Source: Mugil cephalus
Taxonomy: Eukaryota; Chordata; Actinopteri; Mugiliformes; Mugilidae
Length of the DNA: 64,000 bases
Reading direction: 5' to 3'
NCBI RefSeq assembly: GCF_022458985.1
Contig: NC_061771.1
Location: 20,409,501 to 20,473,500, forward strand
In this document: positions 33,901-47,100 of the stretch, one piece after another
Numbering within the stretch: position 1 is the first letter of the stretch
Layout of the letters: each line of letters starts with the position of its first letter
Program-made: the position numbers and the translations under genes
The notes under the pieces: generated by a model
The model's input: the letters and a program-made list of their open reading frames with translations, nothing else
What the model was told of the DNA's origin: nothing
Databases searched by the model: none

Positions 33901-36900
33901 ACATTCATGCAGCCGTGTGTCTCTTATGTACATCAGTGATAGCTCCTGCAGCGAGCCTCCTCTCTCATCAGCATGATTAGTCAGATGATCTTTGCCGTGA
34001 TGATTTAATTAAAAATGAAGGCATATGGCGCTTTGTTTTCCTCATATCTATAAACAGAGCAAAGACCGTAAACTTTGGTCATGTGCCCCTAGTCGAAATT
34101 GGCAGATGACAAAGTGACTATGTGGTTGTGTTCATGTTGTCTTATCATATCGTGATGAGTTTAAACGTATGGCGCCGCAGATGTCATCCCTGTCTGGTTG
34201 TTTGACTTTGACTTCCTCCGTTTCAGGTACAGACGCTTGACTCTGCTCCAGGACGCAGAACATCAGAGGACTCCAAATGGGCTCCCAGACGTCGAAGAAA
34301 AAGACGACGAGCTCGAAGCCGTGGAGCACTCGATCTCTACTCACAGAGACCTCCTCCGCCAGATCACGTCCTACCCAAACAGGAAGCTCAAAGAGCCCGA
34401 CTTCCTGCCCTACGACCCGGCCGACTCCCTCACTGATCCGATGTCGCTGCAGCCTCCTGAGCCCTGCGCCTCCTTCTCCACCTTCACCTCCTGCAGGTCT
34501 GAGCTGAAGTCGCTCCAGGAGCTTTGCAACTCCTACTTCTTGTCCCTGATGAAGGAGCAGCTGGCGGACACAGAGCGGCGTCTGCGCGGCGACAAGAGCG
34601 CCCTGCGAACTACGCGTCTCGTATGCTCGCTGTCCCGGAGGCTGAAGCTCACCGGCTTCCTGTTTGAGCCGTGGAGCCCAGAGGACGTGGAGGAGGACGA
34701 AAGGGAGAGCGATGAGGTGGAGCTGCAGGGAACCGCAGGCGCAAAGAGGGGTGACGACACGTCGCAGTCGCAACCGCTGAGCCTGGAGTCGTTCTACTCC
34801 TGCGTGGAAGAGATCCCCATAAAACTGGAGGCGCGAGAAGCCGGGACGGTGACCCCTGACCCCAGCGCTGCAGCAGAGATGACGGGGAGTGTGAGCAGCG
34901 GAGACAGCATTGAAGTGCTCGGGACTGAGAAGTCTTATCGGACACAGCATGTTGTTACCGGATCTGACAGCAGAGGTACGTCACACGAACTGACAGCTGC
35001 GTAAAAGATCGGCAGTCAGTTACAGATTTAGGACACAAATAGGAGAGAATCATCTCTGAACAAGCAAATCAACCGACTTCAGACATTTAGTGTAACTTTG
35101 ATACAAATTCTGATTAACCACAGTAATCAATTAATCATTTTAAGTCATAGGTCTTCAGCAGGGCCCCCCTAGGGGAACCGTTGAGGTACTGCAGGGGGAT
35201 CGCAAAGTGTTAGTTGATTAGACATTTTTTATACACTTTCCCCCAGAAATTTCCGGCACGCTACTGTTGCACATGTTTGAAATAAAAAAATTCTGTTGGA
35301 CCTGTGTGTTATTTGAATAGCTTAATATTGAATGCAAAATAATAATAACAATGTATATTTATAAATAGCACTAGGCCGAGTTTAATATAGAACTCATATA
35401 GTAGGTAGGGGGTCCCTACTTAATCTCTCCATCAGTTTGGGGTCTTTGACCTGAAAAACATTGAAGATCCCTGATTTAAGTAATTTATCCGATACAAATG
35501 ACAAACATTAAATGGTTCCAGCTTGTTAAATGTAGCCATTTTCAGCTTTTCTTAGATGTATGTCATTATTAAATAAAACAGAAACTGTTTGACGACTTTT
35601 CCGTCTACGTGAAGTTGTGATACGAGTTTCTCTACTGGACATTTAGTCTGTTAAATACTGAACTTGACCAGCTGACACTCCTGCTTCCTCCACAGACGCG
35701 GCGGTCGGTGTGACAGACGCTGTTGTCAGACGCGCAGGAGCAGACGTGGGCGTCAAGCGCGTGCAAGCGTGCGCCAGACGGGCCAACAGCGAAGACAGCA
35801 TCGAAGTGCTCAGCACCACAGAGTCCATATTTCCCGATGACCTCACCGCTATCACGGAGGAGGAGGCAGAACCTCTGACTAACGGGGTCGACAACGAGGA
35901 GGAGCCACGGACGGGTGGAGAGGAGAGCACAGTGAAGGCAGCTACCGTAGTAAATGAGAATGATGAGCCTGGACAGGAAGATGAAGATGGTGCTGACAGA
36001 GAAGAGTGTGCGGTGAAATTGACAGATAATGCTGGTGTCGTGATCAAAGCAGAGCTGGACGCTATGAATCACGTCCATGAAGACGGAGATGCACAGAAGA
36101 CGTCCAAACTCTGGAAAGGTAATGCATCTACTGTAGTTTTTGTGGATCCCTGTTTACAGTCCGAAGAAATCCTCTGTTATTCTGGGTCATTGAGTGTAGA
36201 CGTATGGGGAAAATGCCAATTTCACCCATTTAATATTATCTAGTAAATTGTGGCTAAATTGAAGTGGTTTCAAAGCTTTCTGAAGCAATGGTACATTTAG
36301 TCACTCAAAACCTGTTTGGAAGAAATGATTGTTGTTGAGCTCAATCTTAAAATGTGAAAAATAAGCAGTATTTTAAAAAGCTGTCTCAGCGGAGCCGCCT
36401 CTGTGAGTCGTAATGTTATTTTGTCAGATCACAGGAGGAAATGAAATTATGTTTGGCCTTCAACTTGGTGCACAGTGAAACATTTTGACAGACTTCCTGC
36501 CAGCACAAATTATACTGTAGAGAGAAAAAAAAAATTTTATCATGCGGAAAATAATTTCAGAATTGAGTGAACGACAATCACACCGCATGTCCTGTACTGA
36601 TATAAATATATCTAAATACAACTCATTAGGAGAATAGGCTGAGCAGAAAACCCACAGTCAGCTCTGCAAAACAAACAGATGTTCTCCATTTCATGTTTTT
36701 GGTTTTAGTTGTGGGTAGAAGAATTTTTAGCTGTGTAATGGGTTTACAGTGGTGTGAGAGTGTGCCGTAGATGCCTATAGTGCAAAACACACACTACTTA
36801 TCGTACAGATAGTTGTGCAAATATTTTATTGTAGGAAGGTTTCCAGCAGCTGTTGTAGTATATCGAAAAGCCTTGTTTCCCACCACAAAGTGTCAGTCTA

Positions 36901-39361
36901 ATAAAGTTGTTACAAATTGTTGTTACCTGCAGTGGTAGCAGGGTTTCTCTATATACAATAGTATTTTATTGTAAAACTAAAAGTCATTGTATTTTTGCCT
37001 AGAATGAGCTCTTCATAGAGTACAGGCCCTCTTCTTTTGACAATTAGTTGCAATGCACAATCTCAACACTAGATGTCAGTAAATCCTTTTTAAACGAGGT
37101 GTGAGCTTCACGCCTTAGAGCAGATCTCAGGAGGAGTAATCAATGAATAAACCTCCTGAGACCCCAGCGTTAGTTTGATATGCATTTTCAATTTCTCCAT
37201 GTTATTTGGGATTAGTAGAACCTAAGAAGTATAACAATTAAGCATCACCTTTAACAAGAAGTAGTTTTTTGAAAAAAAAAAAAAGTCCTCATGTGGACAC
37301 AGGGCTTATTTCGTTATATAAAACAATAAGGTCACCTGTGTGTACCAAATTATAAAACTATTTATTTCAAATCCTGAACACTGCTGAGCAAAAACAGGAT
37401 TTCAAACAATGTCTTTAAACAAGTACTTACTAATTAGTGATGTTGTAGCTTGTTACTATTGACATAATTTGTTAAATTTATGAGTGGAACATGTGATTGT
37501 TCCAGTCATAGAATATACAAGTTTTGGTTCTTGTCCACTTTTGTCCCGTGATGTGCTGCACAATGAATCAGGCCGCCGTCATGTTCTTACCTTGTATGTT
37601 TTGACCCTTTGCTACCACTAGGTGGCAGACTAAAGTGACCACTTATGAGGACAACCGGTTTAAATGAAGCAGAAGAAGCTGCCACAAATCTGAAACTTAA
37701 CGTCCTCATATGAGGACACGGGGTCTCAGGATGTTAAAGGTGGACTCCAGTTATCAGTTTTACTGCAAGTAACAAGTAAATCCTGTTTTTTCTACACAGC
37801 CGTATTAAAAATCGAGGTGACGCCTCCCTCGCCTGAAGTCCATCAGGAGGTGCGGCCTGGGACTGACCTCCATGTGAACTATGTCCATGCTGTTTCCCTG
37901 TCGGATGTGGACCACTGGTCTCCCCCCGGCCCTCCTCTGAGACTGCTGAGCATCGACGAGGCGTCTGACTGCACCAGCTTTACCGGCTACTCAGAGCCGC
38001 CCTCTCCCACCCAAAACTTCAAAAGCAGCCCCTGCCTGAAGAAGAAGACGACGACGACGACGAGACGAAAGGCTGGACTGAGAGCCCTGAGGTTCATCAA
38101 GCAGCACTCGTTCTCCCAGCATGCCGTGTTTTGTCTCCTGAGCGGCCGACCGCTGGTCGTCATCGGCGGAGACGAGACTCTGTTGAGGAAACTGGTGGAC
38201 GCCCTGAGCCTCTTCCTACCTGCTCCAGGTCCTGGTGGAGGAGCTGTGATGCCGTGTTTGACCAGGCCCCTTCTGTTCACCGACCTGCTCACCTGGAGAC
38301 TGATAGGAATACACAGGTGAGATGATTACCGATCGTCGTCCTTTCTCAGTGTTTTTTTTTTTCCTCAGCTTGAGCTGTAAGCCCTTTGTGAACTCTTCCT
38401 GTACATTGGCTCCGTTTGCATGGAGCTGATACTATTTATTTATATGTTGGCGTAATTCTTGATCATTCATTCACAGATTTACAGTATTTAGTCAGTGTCA
38501 TATCTTGCAAAGTAATTTTAAAGGAACATGGAGTTTACACACCACCTTAACAGCCTTGTAGCCGTAAGATTTTTTATTTTATATTTTTAAGTCCACATTC
38601 GGTCTACAGTTGTGAATTTCTCTGGGACTCTGTAATGCTCTTCTAGCTGTTCAGGCTCATCTGCTAAAGATGATTTCAGAGGAAAACTAACTGCACTTTT
38701 GCTTGGTTGATGCACTGTATTTTTCACAGCCTTCAGAGTACAGTTTCATCCACAAGGCTGTGCTCTCTGTTGTAAATGTAGAATTAGCCTAATTTACCAA
38801 GCAAATTAACGAATGCAGCTTTAAATTTTACTTTTTTCCCCCCTCCCATTTTGACTCTAAATTTCAAATCAAGTTGAGTCTCATCCGTGTCCTGTTGTAC
38901 TTTCCTTCTCCGCCAGGTCGTCCTCCATTTCTTCGGCCGCCGTCCTCCACTCTCTGACTCGCTACAGCCGCTACCTGTCTCTCCTGGACCTGGACCAGAG
39001 GACGCTGCGGAGCCCGTCGTACTCGGGTTCTCTCATCGGCAGAATGACCGACGCTCACTCGGGGTTCCGGCGGGGCGTCACCTACCTGCTGCACCTGGAG
39101 AGCTGCCTGACGGCCCTGACCAGCCAGGTGCTGCTGTACATGTTCACAGCCGCGTTCCGACGCCCGCGCGCCGCCGGGGCGAAGGGCGGCACGGAGGAGG
39201 ACCCGCAGTGCACGGGGGGACCGTGCAGCAGCGAAAGCGATTTGAGAGTGATGCACTTCCTGTCGGACCTCATCACGCAGCGCCACGCGGGTCGTGGACC
39301 CCCGGTTTTAGGATTCTCTTACAGCTTAGTGCATCTCCACAGAAACACATATGCAGCATAA
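30912..39361 (+). CDS. smcr8: SMCR8, DENN/longin subunit of the C9orf72-SMCR8-WDR41 complex
   Basis: SMCR8 joins C9orf72 and WDR41 in a small-GTPase regulator (GAP activity towards ARF/RAB proteins) that acts in autophagy and at lysosomes. Six coding exons (30912-31097, 33022-33434, 34227-34975, 35696-36118, 37800-38316, 38917-39361) join in phase to 910 residues; human is about 937. The start gives MIGSPDLLAFT, like human MISAPDVVAFT. The longin part follows (FNRDFILVAEFSEQVGPKP, SVDYQASGPGH, AFAYVHHVTLYDLEARG), then a variable acidic middle with a repeated DSIEVL motif at residues 426 and 483. The DENN part includes SGRPLVVIGGDE and SRYSRYLSLLDLDQ. As I recall, the mammalian gene has only two exons, so this six-exon layout differs. 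A 21-nt A tract begins 7 nt after the stop. Confidence 0.95.
31755..31802. repeat. Inverted relative of the 28341 repeat end
   Basis: GGTCATAATGTTATGCCTGA (from 31779) followed by TTAGG is close to the reverse complement of 28341-28364. ACACAATATTAGGAAGGT before it belongs to the same known fish repeat end. It lies in smcr8 intron 1. Confidence 0.5.
32630..32950. repeat. Probable MITE with ATCGCGATAC-rich core in smcr8 intron 1
   Basis: GGGATGGGTATTGGCAAGG followed by overlapping CGATACGATATGTATCGCGA and ATTGCGATATTATGATATC segments looks like a dispersed non-autonomous element that I recognise loosely from fish. The boundaries are guesses, and there is no ORF. Confidence 0.4.
37150..37737. 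mobile_element. MITE copy B, possible piggyBac type, in smcr8 intron 4
   Basis: Left end AACCTCCTGAGACCCC and right end GGGTCTCAGGATGTTAA form terminal inverted repeats. The interior aligns in the same order and orientation with copy A at 7206-7652. Just left of it, CTCAGGAGG (37126-37134) is a perfect inverted match to CCTCCTGAG (37152-37160), so a hairpin or a second element end adjoins it. Confidence 0.6.
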
Positions 39362-40047
39362 GAGTTTAAAAAAAAAAAAAAAAAAAAACACTGGTTGAAC
39401 AAAAATTCAAATATTATGAAACACACTGATTAGTTTCATCTCACCTGCTGCTGTGAACAAATGTTAAGTAGCGATGACGTGGGTCGCATATTTCAAAATA
39501 CTGTACGTTAAGTGCCTTACAAGCACTGAACACTTTTACATGCTGGCTCTCTCATGTAGCTGTAATATGTTTTAAAATGTTGGTTTGTCACTGATCAAAT
39601 GTGAATTCAAGATAATTACGACACACGTGAACTGAGTTTTAAGCAGCGACCTCTATAGCGAGTACTGTCGAGTTTTATTCCTCTACACCAAGAGGGACTT
39701 TAAGTTCTTCACCTTTTAAAAAGCTGTTGCTCTGTGGTTTTTAGTTTTTAATCGCAGGTCAACTGCAATTTATATTGGGACGCTATTAGTGGAAATAGTG
39801 CAGGTCAAACAGCAGACAATGTTTTTTTGTTTTGTTTTTAAAATATATATTTTTCATTTTAATGTAACTAGTAGCACCGATAACACTGAGATTATGGTAA
39901 AGGCACTTGTAGAGTTTGATGAGCGCATTGCAAACACTCACACGCACAAAAAAAAAAACCTTGATATCCTGACCAACTACACCTTAAATTTGCTTCAGCT
40001 GCTGTGATACTTCGTCACACTATAAATACTGACAGATAATATTTTTT

Positions 40048-40053
40048 AATAAA
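40048..40053 (+). promoter_or_regulatory. smcr8: Candidate poly(A) signal of smcr8
   Basis: AATAAA about 690 nt after the stop; another AATAAA lies near 40242. The choice between them is not possible from sequence. Confidence 0.4.
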
Positions 40054-40259
40054 GTTTGATCAGCAGCCTAAATCAAACCACGTGATTTGTTGTCACACAT
40101 TCAATAACTCAGCTTTCAAGGCACCGGCTGCAATCACACAAATGATGAGACAACAACATCTCGTTTCTGTGTCATGCTGTATTTTTCTTATTTTATTTAT
40201 GCTAATATGAGTCTATTTTACCGTTCGGACGATTACTCTGAAAATAAAGTCATATTTTA

Positions 40260-41148
40260 CAGTTTTGTTCTGCAACCTGAGTAGTAATTTATTTATTTAC
40301 TAGAACAACATAATTACTGCTTTTTGAACATGTGTTATATTAAAAGAAAAGAAAAAGAGAACAGAGGTAGCTACCGAACACAATCAGTAAAAACAACATT
40401 CAGTGAAGAAGCCTTTGCATCGTACTGAAAGCTGCTGATCTGTGAAGGTAGAGTAAAACATCTTTGTGCAGTTGGAAACCGCCCACAGTCCTCGACCCTG
40501 GATGTGCAGGCCTCACTCTGTAATCACCAGACAGAAAATGTACAGTAAATACGCTGGAATCACTACAACGCCCTGGTTACACATGAGGTAAAGAAAACTT
40601 ACATCTTATGTGCAAATGGTGCGAATACTGTGATGGGAGATCAGCCTTAACAGAGAAAAATGCTGTTAGGACAAATCAATTCAAGATCACTTTACTGACC
40701 CTCACAAAGAAACAGTTTGGTCCAAGAGTCCCAAGATAACAAAGAACTATAGTGACCAGATATAGACATAGAATAAGACTCAAACTAAAATCATCTTGAA
40801 AATAAAATAAAAATGAGATAGTAAGAATTACAGGAAATAATATACAGTCCAATCTACAGTGTACTATTTTCTGTAATTTTTTTCATTGTCTCTGTGGAGC
40901 TACATTAAGCCAAAGGGTTTGCTTTCCAAAACAAAAACATGAAGGCTCCGTTGTCCCAAGACGTTGTACTTACAGTGGACTCTTGGCTGGAGTCAAGCTT
41001 GATAACCAGGTGACCTCCTGCAGGAAGGACAAACACCAACAATTAAATTCAGTCCAGACCAGCACCACATCAGGAGAGGACTTAAAATAATTCTTTGGTG
41101 AAAAATAACTTCAAAAATAAACAGAGAAAGAATCAAGTGAAGTCCGAC
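40260..41148. other. Convergent 3' region between smcr8 and the SIM/Cys-rich gene
   Basis: No independent gene is evident. On the - strand, CCTTCCTGCAG at about 41023 precedes a short open stretch (about 41020-40972) ending in a GTAAGT donor. It looks like a real small exon and may be an alternative 3' exon of the minus-strand gene. The rest is AT-rich. Confidence 0.3.
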
Positions 41149-44100
41149 TCACTGCTCACAGTCCTCTGAAGGAGCGGGTAAGATGTAGGGAAACACATTC
41201 TCTCCACCTGACGGACAAAGAGGCGCTTTGTTAACGATGCTGCGGTGTAAACAGCAGCACACGGTAATGAATGGATCAGCTGCAGCAATGAAAAGATGTG
41301 TGTGTTTTTAAACAACCTGCTGAGCTCATGATCTACAAAGTCACCGAGTTAAGATTTGAACTTAGTCCAGTGTCAATCAGTCTCCAAACACAGACGTCCT
41401 GTGCAAATTCAAATTCACATCTTGTTTTTTTTTTTTTTTTGGTTACTTCTGGGATTTCTACAAATAGAGTCAATTTTTACTTTTTTACATTTTGACATGT
41501 TACGCATCATTTACTGACTCATTCATGTTTACATCAGTAAAGTTAGAGCTGATTCACATACTGACCAGTATCAGTTTGTGAATTATCCTCCAGGATGAAC
41601 AGTCTTATAACATGTATTTTTTAGTAGTAACCCAAGGCTGTTAAATGCGAGAAGTGGTGTAAAAAACATTTCAAGACAATATCAATAGATTCAATAAAAC
41701 AGAGTTGGTTTATCTCACATGAATGCAATTTCTCAATCACACAATAACCTCAAGTGATCTGGTGTGTGCACTGTTTTACTGTGACAGTGTCGATGATGAC
41801 TGAGCAGTTCCACGGTAACATACCTGCGTTTTCCACCTCACGTTTGATCTCCTCAGCGAAGGAGTCGTGACGTTCTTTGCTGCTGGACAAACCGTCACAC
41901 AGCCATTTGAAGGCCCACACATTCTCCTGCAGGACAGAAACGTCACCGAGTTTAAAAACGACAAACGACAACGTTCGTAACGAGTGCACGTTTAGAAGTG
42001 TGGTGTGTCGAGACAAACAGACAAAAGAAGAAAACAACACAAACGATGACTGACAGTTTGGTTCATTTTGAATATACTACAAGCTATGAACTTTAATGTT
42101 CTGCGTTTTAACATTGATGACCCAGCCAGTGATTTATCCTGTGACAAACTGGCTAAGAAGATCCAGTGAAACCATTTGATGGCTCAGTCTGTATTTAAAG
42201 GTAAAGGCAGCAGGAGGGATGTGTTTTTACTCTGAACACACGCATACAGCGCGTGACAAACAAGCGATACACATATCTAAGACATATCTAAGATTTGTCC
42301 CATTTACTGGATGTTTACGGTGTCTACGCAATGATTGGTTCAGGTATTTGTCAAACTTTCCCAGAGACAGGCAAATATTATGAAGGCTTATTAGAGAAAC
42401 CACATCCGAGGAAGAAAGGAGCGTGTTACCTTAAACGTGTTAAGCACAGGTAGCACTGGACTCAGAGGACCACTCAGGATTCTCAGACGTAAAGCTCCTG
42501 TTACCAGCAGCAACAAGGCCTGGTCCGGGTACGCCTGGAAACACGACAACACACGCGTATGTCGACAGCTGATTAAAGCGGCCGTGAGTTCAAACTGTGG
42601 CCGTGTGAACATAAACCAACCTCCTGAAATGAGCGCGGGATCAGGAGGTTGGCGCTGTGCTCTCCGAGAAGTACAGCATTCACCACGTCCAACGCCTCCT
42701 TCGGTGTCCGGTCAGCGAGGTCGGAAAACAGAGGATGATAACGACGTAAATAAATAAAGAGGTGATGATAATAATAATAATAATAATAGCAAAAGAGCTG
42801 CTGATACATAATAAACACGTACCTGTAGAAAATGAGGGCTGGGCGCGGGGAGCGAACAGGGTACGTTGACGATGGCGAGTAAACAGGCCCAACAGTGAGA
42901 CTGAATCAGAGAGGTCACAGACATACGGTCACATCAACAACAAACTAAAATCACAGAGCAACACGCAAACAAATACAGACTGAGTTAAATGTAAGTGGCT
43001 GCATCCGTTCTGAAGGAAGCTTGGCTCATTCATTGACAAGGCCGTGTAGAGGTACAGTCACTAATATTTCTGTCTCAGCGTTTTTCTCAGGGCTCAAATA
43101 TTTTTCTAAGTCTTTCCATCTTGATCGACAAAGTGTCTATTATGAAAGTTGTTCTTTATGGACTTTTTTTTAAGTGGCATTTAAAAAAAACAGCGGATGC
43201 TTGATGGGCTAAATATATAGAGGATAAAACTCACTGAAATACTGGACTATAGACAGTCACCGTTTAAAGACTATTAATACGGTCTTAACGGTGCAATGTG
43301 AAGGATTTAACTACTTCTCAGCTGACAGTGATCTCACCTGATGCGGGCCACTAGTTGCACTCTAACATTTTTGCAAACACTACAATCAATCTGCATGAGA
43401 GGAGATAAAATCCTCCTACCAGCAGTTTGTACCCACCATTTAAAAAAAAAAAAAAAAAAAAGAAAAAAAAGCAGTAGATAGGATTAGCTAGGACATTACA
43501 AGGAGCATGAATGTGAATGCCACTGATTGGTTGGTCTCTAGAGTTTATTTATTCTAGATGGTCATGTTACCATGGAGATATGTAAATGTTCAGATTAGAT
43601 GAAGAACCCTTCACTGACTTGTTTGTTTTGTTACATCCATTTCTCATCTTGCTTCGCTAAACAGATCTAACGTCACTGAATGATTCATACATCAGCTGAA
43701 AAGCTGCATGATGCCAAAACTGATTTATGGGCACAAACGCAGACTGTGTTGAAGACCACAAGACTGCAAAAGCCTTTTCAAATCATTTCTGTAAGAAGCC
43801 TCTCACGTTACAAGGCGATATAAAGCAGATTTTCTCTCCCATCTACATAAAATAAGGTTTGCACAAGTAGCGTTGTGGACTTACATCAGCGTATACGGCG
43901 GGGCAGTTTCTCTGAACCTTGAGAGCAAACCTCACCAGCTCAGTGCTCTTGAGTGGAACGGCATCTACACACGGCAGGAAGTTTGAAATTGATGTTGAAA
44001 ACGTTTTTTTTTTTTTTTTTTGGCGACTCACGCAGTAAAAACGCATCTTTTAGCATCTCTGTCCGACCTTTAACAGGCTCCCACGCCACGTTAGAGAGGC

Positions 44101-47100
44101 AGAGCTGTGCCGGCTGAGTGACGACCAGCCTCGGTGCTGTCGCCGTCGTGAAGATCCTGAGATAAAAGACAAAGTGGCGCGGAGACAGGTGGGAGGCGGG
44201 AGCTCTCACTGACGGAAAGAGACACGTCAGAGCGGACGTGAAGTCGCCCTCCAAGCACATGAAGTAAGGGATGAGGTCTTGCACCTGCTGGAGGCTACAA
44301 GAAAAAAACAAATTAAAACGACGACACAGCTCACATCCGAACACAGAAATGGAACAGGGCACTTTTCTACCAGCTCGTACTCAAAGAGCTTTACAGTCAC
44401 AATGTCAGTTTCACCCACTCTTTCACACAAGCACATGCGCATTCACACACTAGTGTCGAGCACAGCATGTGGTCCATGTAATCAAATTAAACGCATGTGG
44501 AGACTGAGCCTGTCTCTGAGGACAACTGTCCTTCATCTAACAACAGTATTAGAGAACACAAAAGTCTATCACATGTTCCCAGACCCCGAGGCAAAATTCA
44601 ACAAAGCTGAATCAATAATCAAATTAGATTTTTTCCTACTTGTTTCAGATGTAATTTGCAAGAATTTGCAAGAAAAGGAAGAATTTATTTCTATTCTTTT
44701 GCCTTTCAAACAATGACCAGATTTCGGACAACACACAGAACAGTGTCACTGGGAAAAGACAAAAAAAATAAACTTCAAACACCGAGCTACGTAAATGCTA
44801 AATAAAATAAAATAAAGAAATAAAGCTAATAAAGCTAAATTAAGCACATTTGTACAGGAGAAAAACTCGTCGACTCACAGTTTGGAGGCATCAGTCTGAA
44901 CGACTCGTAGATATCGACACAACTCTCTGTACCTGCAGGTAAAAAATAAATAAATAAATAAAACACACGGACATTTCATCATCTCTGCCGCTGTGTGCAT
45001 GTGTGTCTCCAGCAGGAAAGGTGACAGGCTGCACATGTGTGAACCTGCGCTGCCGCTGCAGTAGATCCATCCTGTGGAGGATCACGGTGAAGGATTCAGT
45101 CAGGACGTCCTTCTTCTTCCTCTCCTTACGGACGCCCGACACGTTCTGGCCCTTCAGCACAGACACCAGCAGGACGTCGTTCCAGGGACGAACAAACAGG
45201 CTGGGGGACATGAAGACAGAGTTATTTTCATGGAGCATTAAAAAAAAAAAAAAAAAAAAAAAAGGTTTTATGTGCAAACTCACAAGGAAAGACCTCAAAC
45301 TCACCTGTTTCTCATGTTCTTCAGGTCACTGGGAAAATGTAATTTCTTGTAAAAATTCTGAAGTTTGTTGATGAACTCTGGAGTAAAATCCATCGTGAGC
45401 ATCAGTCTCTGCACTGATGCTATTACTCTGGAAAAACCCGCAACACACACACACACACACGTAAAAGAAAACCGTAAATATTCTAATTAATTAGACACTG
45501 CACCAGGTGAGACTCGGTGTGCGTTTACCTCTGCAGTAACAATATTTTAGCCTGAGCAGGATCAGCGATGGGAGACTGTAAGATGAAATTGCTGTAGAAA
45601 ACGAAATGAAGCAGAAAATTAACAGAACGTTGAAAACTCCAGAAAACAATCTAGCAGTGGAAGCGCTGCTCTGCGTACCCCGACACTTGGAAATGTCTGA
45701 TGAAGTCCTCTGCTGCTCCCAGATTCAAGACGGCTGCAGCTCTGCTGTCCTGTTTGTCCGCTTTGTTCAGAAAGGATGAAACGAACTCGTACACTGGTGT
45801 GTAACTGGAAAGAGGAAAAAACCGCAATGCCCGAATCGATTTAATTTCCATTACTCAAATCAACATACATAAAAATCATTGGTTATTCGCTGACAGCTGA
45901 GACAACCGAAGCTGATGGGTTTGGAGATCGATGCTACTCCAGCCAATCAAATCCCTCTACAGCAGCTTCACATTAAAAGCACTTAACTGGAGAGTAGAAA
46001 GAGGGCTTTTATAATGAGGTGTTCACAGTAAACGTAAAGTGCTTCGTCAGTGAGCTTCGCTGAATTACAGCAACCAAAATGAGCTGTTGAATAGCTGCAG
46101 GCAACAAGCTGCACACATCCAGCTTCTCAGAGAGGCATCTAAACCCTGTAGTTGATGTGGTCGTTCCTGTTCCTCAGTGAAGGAGCCTCGTCCACTAGCT
46201 CTGAGGGTATCCATCAAGAGTGCAGAGGCAGCACTGTCAAATATTCTTACACAGTTTTAGCTGGAAGCTGGAGCTCGTGTGTTCGTGTGTAGCTGTAGCG
46301 TGACGCATAGTGAAGACAGCAAGAGAGACATGTCCAGCACGGAAAAAAAAAACTGTCTGTCTAAAGGAAGTTGGATTTGGTCAACCAGCCTGTTGAGACA
46401 TACGCGGTGACACTGAAGCTTCAGTAGTTGGATCACAATCACCTTGTTATCATATAACCACAGACTGCGTGAAGTCGAGTTGCGGGTTTTCGGAGAAAAA
46501 AAAGACGGCGAAACGCCCGACCACAACCCTCGACGACATCGGCTGCCTGCTTCACGAACATTAAACTGTCTCGCAATTTCTGGTTGGGCACTTTTTGAGG
46601 ATGAGATCTTTTTGTGACTGTCTATTTCAAAAGAAATTTAAAGGACTCACTCATAAATAAGGCCTTGCACGTTCTCCTGGGTCACACCATACTCCTGTAG
46701 CGTCCTGCCTTTCGTAAAGGATATAAACTTCACAGAGAGCTCTTGTCTGAAGCTCTGCAGCATGGCCTCTGGACGAGGAGGAAGAGCACGCACAAAAAAA
46801 AAATAAAAAAAATAGACAGACACGTAACTACGGGCATGTAACAGGCGGTTCATTCTGAATTTTCTGGGCGTGAATGTGATCTCCGTACCTGCTTGTCGAA
46901 GGTGTGAATCTATCTCCAAAAGCGTGAGGTTAAACGCAGCCAGTCCTCCCAGCAGCAAGTTGTTTCTGATGTTGCTCCAGAAGCCACTCCTCTTGTGGCT
47001 GTTGCAGTGACACACTCCGCTGCAGGTCCAAACTACACACTGAAAATCACCATCAGTCACAAAAGTCAGTCATCTAAATTATCATCAGCTCATTTTCTAT

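Noticed and set aside
34132..34950. 272-aa ORF antisense to smcr8 exon 3
   Set aside because: It mirrors GC-rich codons of a clear smcr8 exon, has no recognisable domain and no splice context.
42573..42818. Exon encoding a seven-tyrosine run in the SIM/Cys-rich gene
   Set aside because: It would need an intron of about 20 nt and codes through a microsatellite; an acceptor nearer 42698 is more likely.
44156..44208. Possible 53-nt GT-AG intron inside the 44294-44032 exon of the SIM/Cys-rich gene
   Set aside because: It is shorter than a workable vertebrate intron, is not a multiple of three, and removing it gives an early stop while the unspliced frame stays open.
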